A stretch of DNA of 64,000 nt from Endomychus coccineus (GCA_958510875.1 OY294068.1:74998633-75062632), one strand, 5' to 3'; positions 48,131 to 59,798 are shown, counted from the first letter of the stretch. A program made the numbers and translations. The notes: a model not told the origin generated them from the sequence alone.

Positions 48131-48469
48131 TCTCGAGGAGAGGTAAAATGGTCTGAATTCTGAAAAAAATCCCTTTGCGCTAAGTAACTACAATGTTACA
48201 ACAAGTGTGTTTAATTTTAATGACATAGAAAAGGTCTAAGCTGTACCGATATCACTGATTTTAGTATTAGCTTTTTACATATACACATTTTAAACATGTA
48301 AAAGCACGTAGAAATTAGCAAGTTTTTAGTTAATTCAGTTTGTATAAATGTGACTCAATGATTGCATATCAATTCGATAATTTACATCACGTTTCATGTG
48401 AATCGTCTCCAGAATAGATCTTTTATAATAATTGGTTTCTTTAGCTAAAATATTAACATTTTTATAATC

Positions 48470-49000
48470 GAACACTGAGAGAAATAAATGTACTATTTCA
48501 ATACAATTTTATAATTTTGTTATACAAATTATTCCTAAAATGAAGACAGGAACAATTTGTGTATTCTAAACTAATAAATTTGTACTTGAAATATTGTGTT
48601 GATACTGTCAAATTAGTATTCTATTTTGTTTCAAAATATTGTGTTGTTTGTGCACATTAATAGCTGTATTCTGTTACATTCTATATAGCCAAGTGATACC
48701 TTCCATGATATGCATTTTTTAAATTTCATGTTCTAGTTTATTATACAATTTGTCTAAGAGAATCCCACAATATGGTATATTCCATATGGATATATTGTAC
48801 AGAAAACCACACAAAATTGTTATACTCATACATCCTATTGTGCATACTTCTGGAACAATTATTTTAGGTTTCCTACACAATACTTGCTATAAACCTCAAA
48901 TAATTGTACCATTTATGTAGACAATTTTAGTACAAAATTGTATAATGTTGTAACTGAAATATGCATTAAATTGTATATTTTGTTTAATTCTATTATATAT
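48470..49000. repeat. Low-complexity AT stretch with recurring ACAATTTTGTA words
   Basis: Irregular repeats of TACAATTT/ATTGTA-type words over about 500 bp. No coding, no defined period. Confidence 0.4.
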
Positions 49001-49501
49001 TTTTGTGTTTAAATCCTAGTTTTTGATGCCTTCAGATAATAAGAAAAAAGTTATTATATTACCAAATTTCATTTTCAATGATAGCGGTTTCGCCTTGTTA
49101 ATCTCTGGGTAACTCAACGGCATTCGGATGTTCTTCAGAAGGAATAAGTCGAAACAACTTAAGAAATGAATCACAGTTATTAGTGGGCGCTTAGTTATTA
49201 TTATATTCTTATAAATTTCTAGGTAACTATGTTTTTAATGGATGAAATAAATAATCACCTATATTTATAACTATTTTATTGTATCAAATTCCTAAATAAG
49301 TACAGACAAAATCAAGTGAATCTTATTGTTGTTTATAAAATTTGACAATAATAAAAAATTTTCCTGTATTTAAAGACTATAAACATGTTCGTCTAAATTT
49401 TTTAAGACTAAATAAAGCATTTTTAAATAATTACTATTTTGATGATTAGGTCTCATTAAGATAGTAATTATTTACAAACGCTTTAATTTAATTCATCAAA
49501 A

Positions 49502-50949
49502 TTAAGGCACTTGCAGGAACAAATTTTTTTTGTTTATCAGCATTTCATAAATTTTCTGTCCCGTTTGAGAATACTTCCCAAGTGAAGCATTTTCCTTCCC
49601 AGGATATATTTTATTGAAGTCACTTTCCAGCTAAAATAAAAATACATTCATTGATTAAACCAGCTGAAAAAAGCATCCAAAGCTTGAACAAGCTATCAAA
49701 TTAACCATAAAATAATATAAACATGTGTAGATAAGAATAGTTATTAAAAGCCAAATTATATTTACCAATAAATAACCCAATGGTTGACTCAAACATGGAA
49801 AACTATAACATTGACCAATAGCCATTTTATCATCCATTCTTTTGGCAAAAGTGAGTTTCCAGTATTCAATAACTTGGGTGATCTTTTCCGAAGTCCTAGA
49901 ATTGGTATGAGATCTTTAATGTCTTCGTCATTAAGATTTTTCAATGTCTCAACATCAATTTGTTGCTCTATAAAAAAGAATTAGTCCAGACTTAATTCTT
50001 TAGCGTTATCTACAATTACGAAAACGTAATATTCTGTTAAGCTTCGGTTATATACAAAGTGCTACCGTAAAAGAGCGAGCGTAATTTGACGTTACAAAAA
50101 AATGTGGTTGTTGATCCGAGTGTTTGTGTGAGTAAATAAATTTTATTCATTGAATTTGATTTTCATTTTTCACTATACAATGATGTTCACTGACACACAC
50201 AACGCCCGATTTTACTGTATCGTTACGTTACTTTACAATGTTTATCGCCAAACCGGTGGTACTTCGTAACACTATTATTGAATACGCCCGATCTTGTACG
50301 GTAGCCTTATTATGTTGTAGGAATAGGAAACCGAAGCTTCACTGAAAGTATTACGTTATGACTTAGGTACTCATTGAATTATTGTACCTCATTTCGGTGG
50401 TCAGATGCATAAAGCTCTTTTCGTTGGTACCCACAGACGATTATAGTTTAAATCATTAGTAGTGGTATCAATCTATCAATAACACAAGCAGTTGGACGAA
50501 GCACTAAAGCAGACAGTTTCAAAATTCAATACCTAGTCGGACATCTTGCTTGTGCCGCCTATTTATTTAAAATATGTATATCTCTATAATAAGCAAACAA
50601 AAATCACCATTCACTACCTTACTAATTAATTATTGTGATAGTATTTAGAAATATATAGACATCTTTTCACCATTAAATGACCGATGAAGAATTGATAATA
50701 ACTATATAATAGTGATCAAAGATTTACCCATATAATATCCATTATTATTGTAATAATTTTCATCATGAGACAAATGCTAATGCTATAGATACCTAAGTAT
50801 TATGAAACAATTTTGATTGCAACATCGATTCCGATTGAAAAGCTATGACAATAATTATGTACCCATATATTGTAACATTTACCTTTAAATTTCGGGATCA
50901 ATTCTTGAAACCCCCAAATCTCCAACAACCCAACAACTACTGAGTCCAT
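49502..50949 (-). CDS. SAM-domain gene, three exons (partial or diverged)
   Basis: Exon 1 (50949-50883): MDSVVVGLLEIWGFQELIPK then FK, ending AAAG|GTAAAT. Exon 2 starts at 49967 after TTTTTTATAG: (E)QQIDVETLKNLNDEDIKDLI, then PILGLRKRSPKLL. The join is in phase and makes a SAM-type domain (pattern LL..WGF..LI..F.EQ.ID...L..L....I.DLIP.LG.R). Exon 3 (49630-49502) follows TTTTATTTTAG and reads LESDFNKIYPGKENASLGKY then SQTGQKIYEML, ending VP and TAA, resembling the C-terminal part of such insect proteins. The end of exon 2 (about 49760-49800) is not certain: the frame has a stop soon after, and the best donor (TTATTG|GTAAAT) lies in another frame. Could be a small real gene or a decayed copy. 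Confidence 0.65.
50024..50356. mobile_element. TIR element in intron 1 of the SAM gene
   Basis: Left arm ACGTAATATTCTGTTAAGCT to AAGAGCGAGCGTA; right arm, complement of 50290-50356, reads ACGTAATACTTTCAGTGAAG to AAGATCGGGCGTA. Imperfect arms of about 70 bp, non-coding. TSD not resolved. Confidence 0.65.
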
Positions 50950-50954
50950 TTTCC

Positions 50955-51100
50955 AAATATCAAACTAAAATTTAATAAGAACGTAGGCAAGATCAAAGAA
51001 ACACACATACACGACCAGTGACACGACTCTCAGTAGCCGAGGTTATCGTAAATGGCGGACTGCCGCGCAACACAGACCAGACATCCACTGAGTGAGAATA
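50955..51100. promoter_or_regulatory. Possible promoter/5' region of the SAM gene
   Basis: The stretch just upstream of the ATG is less AT-rich and contains GTAAATGGCGGACTGCC at 51048, which resembles the AANATGGCGGC element found in many animal core promoters and 5' UTRs (it lies on the plus strand here). Inferred from position and motif only. Confidence 0.35.
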
Positions 51101-51109
51101 TTATAATAT

Positions 51110-51655
51110 TGTGTTCTCAGTGGCGGGATATACAATTGTATAAAAATAGACTACAATTATTGATGTTATCACCAACGTGCTATAATATAATATGATGTTT
51201 GTACACAGTTATTACATTTCACATTTATTAATAATGCGAATATTGTAGATAAGTCACACATAAAATATTTGTTATTTTCTTTATTTGTGTTCTATATAAT
51301 CGAACAAAGAATAGATCACGTATATACATATTATGTAACGTATATTGTATATATTTTTGTGTAATTATATGAAAATGAGTTATGAATAAATAGAGCACAA
51401 TAGTACATGCACAAAAATATATAATTAAATAAAAACTAAGTATTCAAAAATATTCCACAAATATTCAAACATAATGTACAAGTGGTTTATACACAGCGCG
51501 ATGTACATATTTCGCATCGCCTTTTCTCTCAGTGAACTAATGGTTAGAATCAGAACAATGTTTAGCAAGAGCGAGGGAATTTTGAAAGTTTTTGTTTTTA
51601 GTACTATACTTATGTCCATACTTTCTTTTTGGAAATATTGTTTAGAACTTTAGGG
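51110..51655. other. AT-rich sequence, no gene
   Basis: Recurrent TATAT and TTGTAT tracts; the minus-strand frame 51619-51425 has no recognised domain. Confidence 0.45.
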
Positions 51656-51660
51656 CTTAT

Positions 51661-51905
51661 ACAGAAATGTCTAAACAATATTTGCAAAACAGAATGTTTG
51701 CCAAAAGTATAGTATTAAAAACGAAAACTTAGAAAATTCCACCGCCCTTGTTAAACATTGTTTTGATTATAACCATCAGTTCAATTATAATAATGTTGAT
51801 ATTTTAGCTAAAGAAATCAATTATTGTAAAATATCTATACTGTCGATGATTCACATGAAACGTGATGCTAAGTCTGTGAATCTTCGAACTGATGTGCAAT
51901 CATAG
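51661..51905 (+). pseudogene. PLE GIY-YIG fragment, related to the 38-kb copy
   Basis: TEMSKQYLQNRMFAKSIVL, then, after a shift, ENLENSTALVKHCFDYNHQF and ILSMIHMKRDAKSVN. Closely matches 38440-38690 of the complete PLE, in the same order. Diverged by one frameshift and many substitutions; the catalytic Glu position is now Ser (LSMIH against LEMIH). It continues downstream into terminal-repeat sequence at 52145-52250 and, after the inserted foldback, at 53787-53900. Confidence 0.85.
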
Positions 51906-52255
51906 AGTTCAATTTATACAAATTTAATTAACTAAACACTTGCAAATTTTGCGTACTTCGAAATGTTAGTATGTAGAAAACGATATTGCTTACGACATTT
52001 TCTGTCGTAGTCATAAAAATTTTAGCACATTTGTTCAACAAGGTATTTTTTTTCAGAATTCAGACCGTTTTAACTCTCCTTGAGATATGACGTCTTTAAT
52101 AATAAATACAAATTAATATTTTTACACATTAGTGTGTTACAATTTCAATTATTCGTGTTTCATTCGTTGTTGCGACGTAGAAATTTTGAATTGAAATTAA
52201 AGACCCTCAGTGCTTAATACAACTAGTTTAAGAAATCCCGCACATTAGTTGAATA

Positions 52256-53784
52256 GTCCAGGCAACGAATAGGAAAATATTAAAAAAATATATAGTAGGT
52301 AAGCTAGCATTTCAATTTTTTTTTTCATTTTGTTCCTAATACCCCATAGATCATTCATGACTATCAAGACCGTGGGGGTCGACCTATCTATCCCCCCAAA
52401 ACGTGGTTTCAATCCCCCAGAGAAGCATTCTTATAAAAAAAATTCCAAAATTAATGATTTAAGAGCCGAAATTGACCCCTAGTATGTTTTTTGGGTCGGT
52501 GATCACGATTCCGCAGTTAGTTTTCTCGAAAAACTCCCTCCAGATTGGAAAATTGGTAAATTTATGTATAATATATAATTTATAATTTTGTTGCAAAAAT
52601 TACCGATAGTAGGTTTTTTGGGTCGCTGAGTACGATTCCGCTGTTATTTTTCCCGAAAAACTCTCTCCAGATGGAAAATTCGGGAAATTTGAGATTTTCC
52701 TGAGACGGTTATGAACAATAAAGTATAATTATGTTACAAAAATTACCTCAATAGGTTTTTTGGGTCACTGATCACGATTCCACTGTTATTTTTCCCAAAA
52801 AACTCTATCCAGATGGAAAATTCGGGAAATTTTAGATTTTCCTGAGACGGTTATGAACAATAAAGTATAATTATGTTACAAAAATGACCTCAGTAGGTTT
52901 TTTGGGTCACTGATCACGATTCCACTGTTATTTTTCCCAAAAAACTCTATCCAGATGGAAAATTCGGGAAATTTGAGATTTTCCTGAGACGGTTATGAAC
53001 AATAAAGTATAATTATGTTACAAAAATGACCTCAGTAGGTTTTTTGGGTCACTGATCACGATTCCACTGTTATTTTTCCCAAAAAACTCTATCCAGATGG
53101 AAAATTCGGGAAATTTTAGATTTTCCTGAGACGGTTATGAATGACCTCTAGTCATTTTTGCAACAAAATTATACTTTATTATTCATAACCGTCTCAGGAA
53201 TATCTCAAATTTCCCGAATTTTTCATCTGGAGTTTTTTTGGAAAAAATAACAGCGGAATCGTGATCAGCGACCCAAAAAACCTACTAGAGGTCATTTTTG
53301 CAACAAAATTATACTTTATTATTCACAAACGTCTCAGGAAAATCTCAAATTTCCCGAATTTTTCATCTGGAGATAGTTTCTTGGGAAAAATAACAGCGGA
53401 ATCGTGATCAGCGACCCAAAAAACCTACTAGAGGTCATTTTTGCAACAAAATTATAAAATATATATTATATATACATTTTCCAAATTTCCCATCAGGAGG
53501 GAGTTTTCCGAGAAAACTAACTGCGGAATTGTGATCAACGACCCAAAAAAACATACTAGGTGTCATTTCCGGCTCTTAATTCATTAATTTTGAATTGTTT
53601 TTATAAGAATGCTCCTCTGAGGGGTTGAAACCCTGTTTTGGGGGTAGGAAGGTCGACCCCCGCGGTCTTGATAGTCACGAATGATCTATGAGGTATTAGG
53701 AATAAAATGCCAAAAAAAATTTCAAATTCCAGCTTACTGTATTTTTTTGTTATTATGGCCTTTTTCCCGGCTTATTGCCTGGAC
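52256..53784. mobile_element. GTCCAGGCAA foldback element with 142-bp tandem array (copy C)
   Basis: Same ends and TA flanks as 39571-40961. Units start (GGGTCGGTGATC or GGGTCACTGATC type) at 52493, 52620, 52762, 52904 and 53046, with three exact 142-bp steps. The right arm carries three inverted units, near 53260, 53400 and 53525. It is inserted inside the terminal repeat of the older PLE copy, whose sequence resumes at 53787. Units within copy C resemble each other more than those of copy B. Confidence 0.9.
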
Positions 53785-53807
53785 TAGAAGTGAATTAGTG
53801 TTCAAAA

Positions 53808-53849
53808 GCCCTCTGATGATGGTCGTGAAACCGAAACGTACGTAAAGGC
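53808..53849 (+). ncRNA. Degraded hammerhead ribozyme
   Basis: Core CTGATGA (53813-53819), GAAA (53833-53836) and ACGTACGTA are intact. Stem I GCCCT/AAGGC has one mismatch, and stem II GGTC/AACC has lost one pair. Terminal repeat of the older PLE copy. Confidence 0.7.
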
Positions 53850-53934
53850 GGAATCATAATAGAGATGTGTTAATGTGGCCTATTTCCCCAGAATTTACAT
53901 GCAGGTACTAAATAGTTAAACTTAATATAAATTA

Positions 53935-54086
53935 GAAATATTCACCTTTATCAACTAAAATGATAATAGTTCAGAGGACCTTTCGGCCATCAAGTAGCCA
54001 TCATCAGAGTAAACTCTGGAGTTTGGTAACCGAACGGTCCTCAGTACTTTAAGAGTATTTTTAGTGGATAAGGGTGAATATTTCTT
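53935..54086 (-). repeat. Inverted pair with a hammerhead-like motif
   Basis: 53935-53985 (GAAATATTCACCTTTATCAA onward) is mirrored by 54030-54086 (complement GAAATATTCACCCTTATCCA). On the minus strand CTGATGA is followed by a 5-bp stem, GGCTA-CTTGA-TGGCC, then GAAA and AGGTCCT. Stem I does not close cleanly (two extra bases), so activity is doubtful. Probably the terminal part of another PLE family. Confidence 0.5.
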
Positions 54087-54089
54087 ATT

Positions 54090-55680
54090 TATAGTATAGT
54101 GTATCCACACACTATTTTATAGTTAATTAGTTAAAAATAAGTTTATTTTTATATTTTTACAAAATAATTTGGCCTTCATCAAAAGACATATATAACAGTG
54201 TGAATTCATGAAGAACGGTAACAACTAACCTGTATAATACATAATATAAAGTTTACCTAATGAATAGATTTATGAACATCTGCTCATAACCCCCCTACTA
54301 TTCTCAGACAAACCCAGACAAATGTCCCTACTCATATCTTTGCGAAGGACTGTGCATTCCTTGACATAAGAATCTAAATTATTTACAAAAAACATTGTTA
54401 ACAGGTATTTCTGATAAGACAACTGGAATGTTATAGTTGAATTGATTATATTTTACTAAGTGCGTCGAAAGTTATTGGTTAATCTGCTAACATTCAATAA
54501 AATCAATGTTAATGTATTTTATTGGCAAGAATAAAATTTTCGTAATAAAACATAAAAGAGGTGACGATGCTGGCGACATGATCCGGATTAGCAAGGTATA
54601 CATTAATTTGTAAATCTTGTCATCTGATTATGCATGGATAATCACATACATCACTCGTTTCAACCACGTACAGTTACGATATATCACTGAAATATTCGAT
54701 GGAATTGAGAAATGTCCTTTAAAGTATTGTGGCAACATAAAGATAATAAGATCCGAAATATTAAATATGGTGCAGAGGTGAACTGAGCAAAACTTATATT
54801 TACGAATTAGAATAACTGAAATACACTGAAATAAAAAGTTTCTTCACTTTCCTTTTGTTCTCATGGAGTTCAGCTTCAGATAATACTACTTTCAAGCACC
54901 TACTCAAATTGTTGATTTTATATCATTTGCTTGTTTCACTATTGACTCAAGCTCGTACTCAACACGGCGTTCACTCATTATCTCACGTACTTTTTATTAA
55001 AAATCGAATCATTTAAAGCGTATCATAAGCCTGTATTTCACTTGAAATCTGCAAAACTACATTATGTGACTGAATACAAACGAAAAATGTATAGAGGAGG
55101 CACTACGATGGTTTCAATTCATTTCACGTACTCAGGACCTCTTTCCAAACGATTCATTATTACGCGTGAGTAATTCGACAGTTATTAAGCGTGTTCAACC
55201 ACACACTGCATGTACATAAAGGCTACAAAAATAACCACATCAGACTACACAATTTTTCATAGCCATTATGTCACTTCATAAAGACTTAATGAAACTACAT
55301 CAAAACTTCATGACGGCTTAATAAACCTGTAATGCACACTACTTTTTAATTGCACGATACCAAATAAATGACTATATGTAATTTCAACTACATGATAATA
55401 ATATTCTTGTCGTAAAGTGCGTTTACTACGTGCAAAATGGCTGCAACCGAGTTGCGTTCCACCCCCGAAAAACGTTACATTTATCTACAGAGTTGCGTCC
55501 GGCGGTCAGAAATTGGATGGCATGATATTCATCACAATTTGATTACTAGTACAGTTATTTTATGGATTGGTTGTACTTTTTTTTTCGACTTAAGGTTTGA
55601 AAATACAGAAAGTTAGGAAATTTTCCGTAGATTACGAAAAAAAATAGTGGCTGAAAACAATGAAGGAAAATGTCTTAATT
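54090..55680. other. No gene recognised
   Basis: AT-rich. GAGTTGCGTCC at 55492 recurs at 60400 (CGGAGTTGCGTCC), possibly subterminal sequence of the MULE that spans this interval. Confidence 0.4.
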
Positions 55681-55688
55681 TATATATA

Positions 55689-56620
55689 CAGGGTGAGTCA
55701 GTTTTTTGTAGCCAAACTGCAACAGGAGATAGAACAAGTGTTTTTAAGAAGAAAAGTTCAATAAACATATGTCGTAGAAGGCTTCGTTTTCGAGATACAG
55801 GGTGTTGAAATTGAAAAAAAAATTTCGTTTTTTGCGAATATCTCCGGAACCGTTTATCGTACAGAAAACAGCTTTTGTAAGCATTTTCTACTCATAGTAA
55901 GCTATGTTCTGTGTGACGAAATTTTTTTTTACTAATAATTGGTGAAGATTTTGAAGGGGTAGTCCTTGTTTTTCTCCCCAACTTCTACGCCACTGGAAAA
56001 AAAAACGGTTTTGAGACAACCATTAGAACCGCCAATGTTTTCTACACAAAAAAGGTACTACTTGTCATGAGCTCTAAAGTTGACCGTTTTTGAGAAAAAT
56101 TAACTTTTATGTTCAAAAACATGGTCAATCCTTTGATTTTGTTACTTGTTCTACTTGTTTGAATAAATTTCGTCTAATTAGTAAGAATTGACCATGTTTT
56201 TCAACATAAAAGTTGATTTTTCTCGAAAACCGTCAACTTTAGAGATTATGACCAAGAGTATCTTTTTTGTGTAGAAAACATTGGCGGTTCTAATGGTTGT
56301 CTCAAAACCTTTTTTTTTTCCAGTGGCGTACAAGTTGGGGAGAAAAACACCCACTACCTCTTCAAAATCTTCACCTATTATGAGTAAAAAAAATTTTTTA
56401 TCACAGAGAACATAGCTTACTATGAGTAGAAAATGCTTACAAAAGCTGTTTTCTGTACGATACACGGTTTCGAAGATATTCGCAAAAAAATTTTTTTCAA
56501 TTTCAACACCGTATCTCGAAAACGAAGCCTTCTACGACATATGTTTATTGAATTTTTCTTCTTAAAAACACTTGTTCTATCTCCTGTTACAGTTTGGCTA
56601 CAAAAAACTGACTCACCCTG
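55689..56620. mobile_element. Palindromic MITE with TA target site
   Basis: Starts CAGGGTGAGTCAGTTTTTTG and ends with its complement at 56620, flanked by TATA/TA. Arms 55689-56129 and 56185-56620 are long inverted copies (over 430 bp), leaving a spacer of about 55 bp. No protein: open frames here are mirror images of each other. CAGGGTG ends with TA duplication are of mariner/Tc1 type. Confidence 0.85.
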
Positions 56621-57445
56621 TATATACGATTTTCCGTGTTTTTCCGGAAAAGAACACTTATATCTTCGAAAATAAGCATTTTAGAAGGAAAAGTTTCTAA
56701 CAAAAGTTGTTCAGGATCAAATTTTACATAGGAATTGACTATTCTGAATTTAATTTTCATCGAATTTTCCAAGCATTGGATGGGAAAACAAAATATTTTT
56801 GAATAAGAAGAAGAATAATAATAATAATAAGAATCGTTACTGTAAATGATTATAATTAAGAATTTTCCAATATTTGCCCTAATATTCCGGGTTAGGAAAA
56901 TTTTCTTATTTTTTTTCATATGTCGATTTTCGGTTTTATAGAGCTCTGATAACGATTTTTCAGTTCATTTTGTCGTCAAAAGTCATTGAAAACGTACATT
57001 CGGAAAATGGAAAACTTTATTTTTTTGATTATGGCGTGTGACAGATCAATTCTTACATTTTTTAGGGTTCTGAAAATGTTTTTTTACTTTGTTTCATCGT
57101 GAAAAATCATTGAAAATATATATCCGAAAATTGTAATTTAAACAATTTAATATTAAAAACAAGGTTGTTAGAATCAAATTGTTACGAGTTTTATATACAT
57201 GGATGGCACATCCTAATACTACTGTTTTTCACACAACTATTTACCATACATGGTTACATAAATGGACATTATATACCGCTAGTGTTTAGTTTACTGAAAA
57301 ACAAATTAGAAGAAGCTTATAGACTCTGTTTGGAAAAAATTAAGTTTATTTGTTCTCTTAACATCTTAAGTTTTATTCTTGAGAAAAAAGTGGTTGATTT
57401 TGAATTTGCCATTCATAACGCAGTTCGTAAAGTGTGGGATAACGT

Positions 57446-58600
57446 AACAATTGAAAGGGTTAGAGGCAAACGGTTGCAAGTGACATTTAAAAAAAAATCG
57501 AGTTAAGTGCAGAATTGGCAATATGAAATGTGTATTTGGTTGGTGGTAAAGAGAGCCAAGTAATTTTTTGATAATATAGCGCCATCTATCATCGGGGGAA
57601 AAACCTTGTTACATAAAAGCAAAGGTTCTTTGGATGCAAAAGGATTCAAGTGTAGCGAAGTAAACGAATAGTTTTAGTTGATCATTTGTCCGTTGTTTAC
57701 TATTATGTTTTCCTAGATTTCCACTACACGGTTAGGTTTTCAGTTGTTTTGGTATTAAAGTAGTATTTAAAATGAACCCCGATGAGCAGAAAGGTGAGTG
57801 ATAATTAACTATGCTTATAAATCCGATTTTGCATTTATTGGTTTATAGCGAAGCTATTAATGTTTTTAGTACAATGCTCAAGCGTGAAAATCATAGACAC
57901 AAAATTTTTGAATCAGGACATTCCTACATGGAATGTGATCGCTCATTTGGTCTCATTAAAAGACAAAAAAAAAAATTCGCATATTTATATTCCTGATCAT
58001 TGGTCAGATGTTATTCGAAGGTCGTCCAAAAACTTTCAGGTGGTTAATAAGATAGCAACTGATTTTTTGAGATTTCAATTTTTACACTCTATTATGAAAG
58101 ACCCTAAAGACATCGACAAAAAACCTTTGAAATGCTTTCGATATGAAAAAGATATTTTTTTGTCATTTTTATTTAAACCAAGCAGAAACATTACTTTTCC
58201 TTTTCTCCAATCTGAGACAACTTCCATTCTTCAAAAAGGAAGGCCGAATATAAAACTTTCTCATTTAAGTCAAGTGCTTTATGAAAATAACTCTTTGAAG
58301 ATTTCCAAAGAAAAATATGACATCTTAATCCAACTTTTACCTTACATTCCACCAATCCACCACGACTACTATAAATCTTTGAAGCATACAAAAAATAAAA
58401 AAAGCAGCAACAAAAAAGAAAAATACCAAAAATATTGAAGACACAATAGAGACACATTGATGAAGAAATGGTGTGAGATTATGATGAATAAGAATAGTTT
58501 TTTTTCAATATTTCCCTAATATTACTTGTACTCGGACAATTTTCTCCATTTTCAATATTTATCACTTGCACCCTTTTGTTTCTAACCCTTTCAGTTATTG
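57446..58600 (+). mobile_element. TIR element carrying a DUF7869-type fragment
   Basis: Left end AATTGAAAGGGTTAGAGGCA and right end complement AACTGAAAGGGTTAGAAACA form inverted repeats of about 33 bp that also share TGCAAGTGA. It lies exactly where the MULE reading is interrupted. TSD not resolved. It encodes the fragment at 57770-58438. Confidence 0.7.
57770..58438 (+). pseudogene. DUF7869-like protein fragment
   Basis: A short first exon MNPDEQK ends at AAAG|GTGAGT. Soon after comes HRHKIFESGHSYMECDRSFG then LIKRQKKK; a shift in a poly-A run (57965-57975) leads to IYIPDHWSDVIRRSSKN, FQVVNKIATDFLRF, then FLFKPSRNITFPFLQSETTS and a Lys-rich tail. The GHSYMECDR.FG.I and IY.P..W..VI blocks match the C-terminal half of DUF7869 proteins, which are abundant in insect genomes and probably transposon-derived with an RNase H-like fold. 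The N-terminal half, including the expected acidic residues before GH, is missing, so this looks like an internally deleted copy that keeps exon 1, its donor and the 3' exon. Confidence 0.7.
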
Positions 58601-58923
58601 GTTGCCGCTTCCATCTTACTCAGTCGTGGTGGCGTAAAATACAAAATTTGGGGTTAAGTAGTGAACATAAAAGAAAAATTGTGGAACTGGAAAGTGGCTT
58701 CGTTATTGTTTTGGTATGGTATTTTCAAGTCCAAATCTGGTAAGCGTTTTTGAGTTACTTGCGATAAAACCAAGTGACTATAAGTTAACGGTTTTTGCTG
58801 ATTATTTGGTGGATTATTTTATATCTGACGATGCCACTTTTCCACCCCACATTTGGGCTGAACTCTAAATAAAACCACGAACGCTTGCGAGTCCTTTCAC
58901 TCTCATTTGAATAACTCTTTATA

Positions 58924-59798
58924 CTGGGTGTCCCATTTTAATCCGCCAGTAGCGATAATTCTGAAGCAGTGCATTGAAGCAAAAAGTGTTCCGAATAAAA
59001 AGTTCACGGTTATGAGGGGGACATCTGATGCCGTCGACTTTGCCCCCCAGCCCCCCGGGGGCGGCGGGAACAGGGGGCAACTTTCAAATCTTAAATGGAA
59101 ACCCCTATTTTGTATTGCAGATTCGGATAGTGTTAAAGAGTAGGTCAATCTTATTCGGGGTGTTTTTACAATTTGGTAATAGATAGCGCTGCAAACGTCA
59201 AAATCTGTTTGTGTGTCTGCGTGATTGTTCGTGTGTTGCATGGGCATGTGAGTGTGGGTGTTGCGTGTGTGTGAGTCCGTCGCCATTGCAATTCACATGT
59301 ACTGCTCAAAATTGTGTCCATGATGGTCTGGACACAATCGTACACGTTTAGCGAAATTCTCCACGCACGCCCGCAACGTGTTTGGAGAAATTTCATGACA
59401 AGCATTAGTTATTCGCTCCATCATGTTCACGCACGTGGTTGGAGGATCGCGGAAGACGAAGTCTTTCGGATAACCCCAAAGGAAAAAATCTTGCTATTTA
59501 ATTGATAAGAAAACTCATTTCACGTTTGCAGCGCCATCTATACTCAATTGTGGAAAACAACCCGGATAAAATTTACCTACTTTTTAACGCTCTATCCGAA
59601 TCTGCAATACAAAATAGGGGTTTCCATTTAAGATTTGAAAGTTGCCCCCTGTTCCCGCCGCCCCCGGGGGGCTGGGGGGCAAAGTCGACGGCATCAGATG
59701 TCCCCCTCATAACCGTTAACTTTTTATTCGGAACACTTTTTGCTTCAATGCACTGCTTCAGAATTATCGCTACTGGCGGATTAAAATGGGACACCCAG
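58924..59798 (-). mobile_element. Mariner-derived foldback element
   Basis: TA-flanked element with ends CTGGGTGTCCCATTTTAATC and GGGACACCCAG. Arms of about 240 bp (58924-59165 and 59558-59798) are inverted copies containing a CCCCCCGGGGGC run. The middle keeps the last codons of a mariner-type transposase (see 59293-59494). Inserted within the MULE reading frame after NNSLY. Confidence 0.9.
59293..59494 (-). pseudogene. Mariner-type transposase, C-terminal tail
   Basis: Minus strand: FLWGYPKDFVFRDPPTTCVN, MMERITNACHEISPNTLRAC, then VENFAKRVRLCPDHHGHNFE and stop. This is the end of the DUF4817/mariner group (pattern FFLWG..KD..Y, then R...AC..I......V...F..R...C....G..FE). Open to its stop. 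Everything upstream of FLWG is replaced by the left-over arm of the foldback. Confidence 0.85.
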
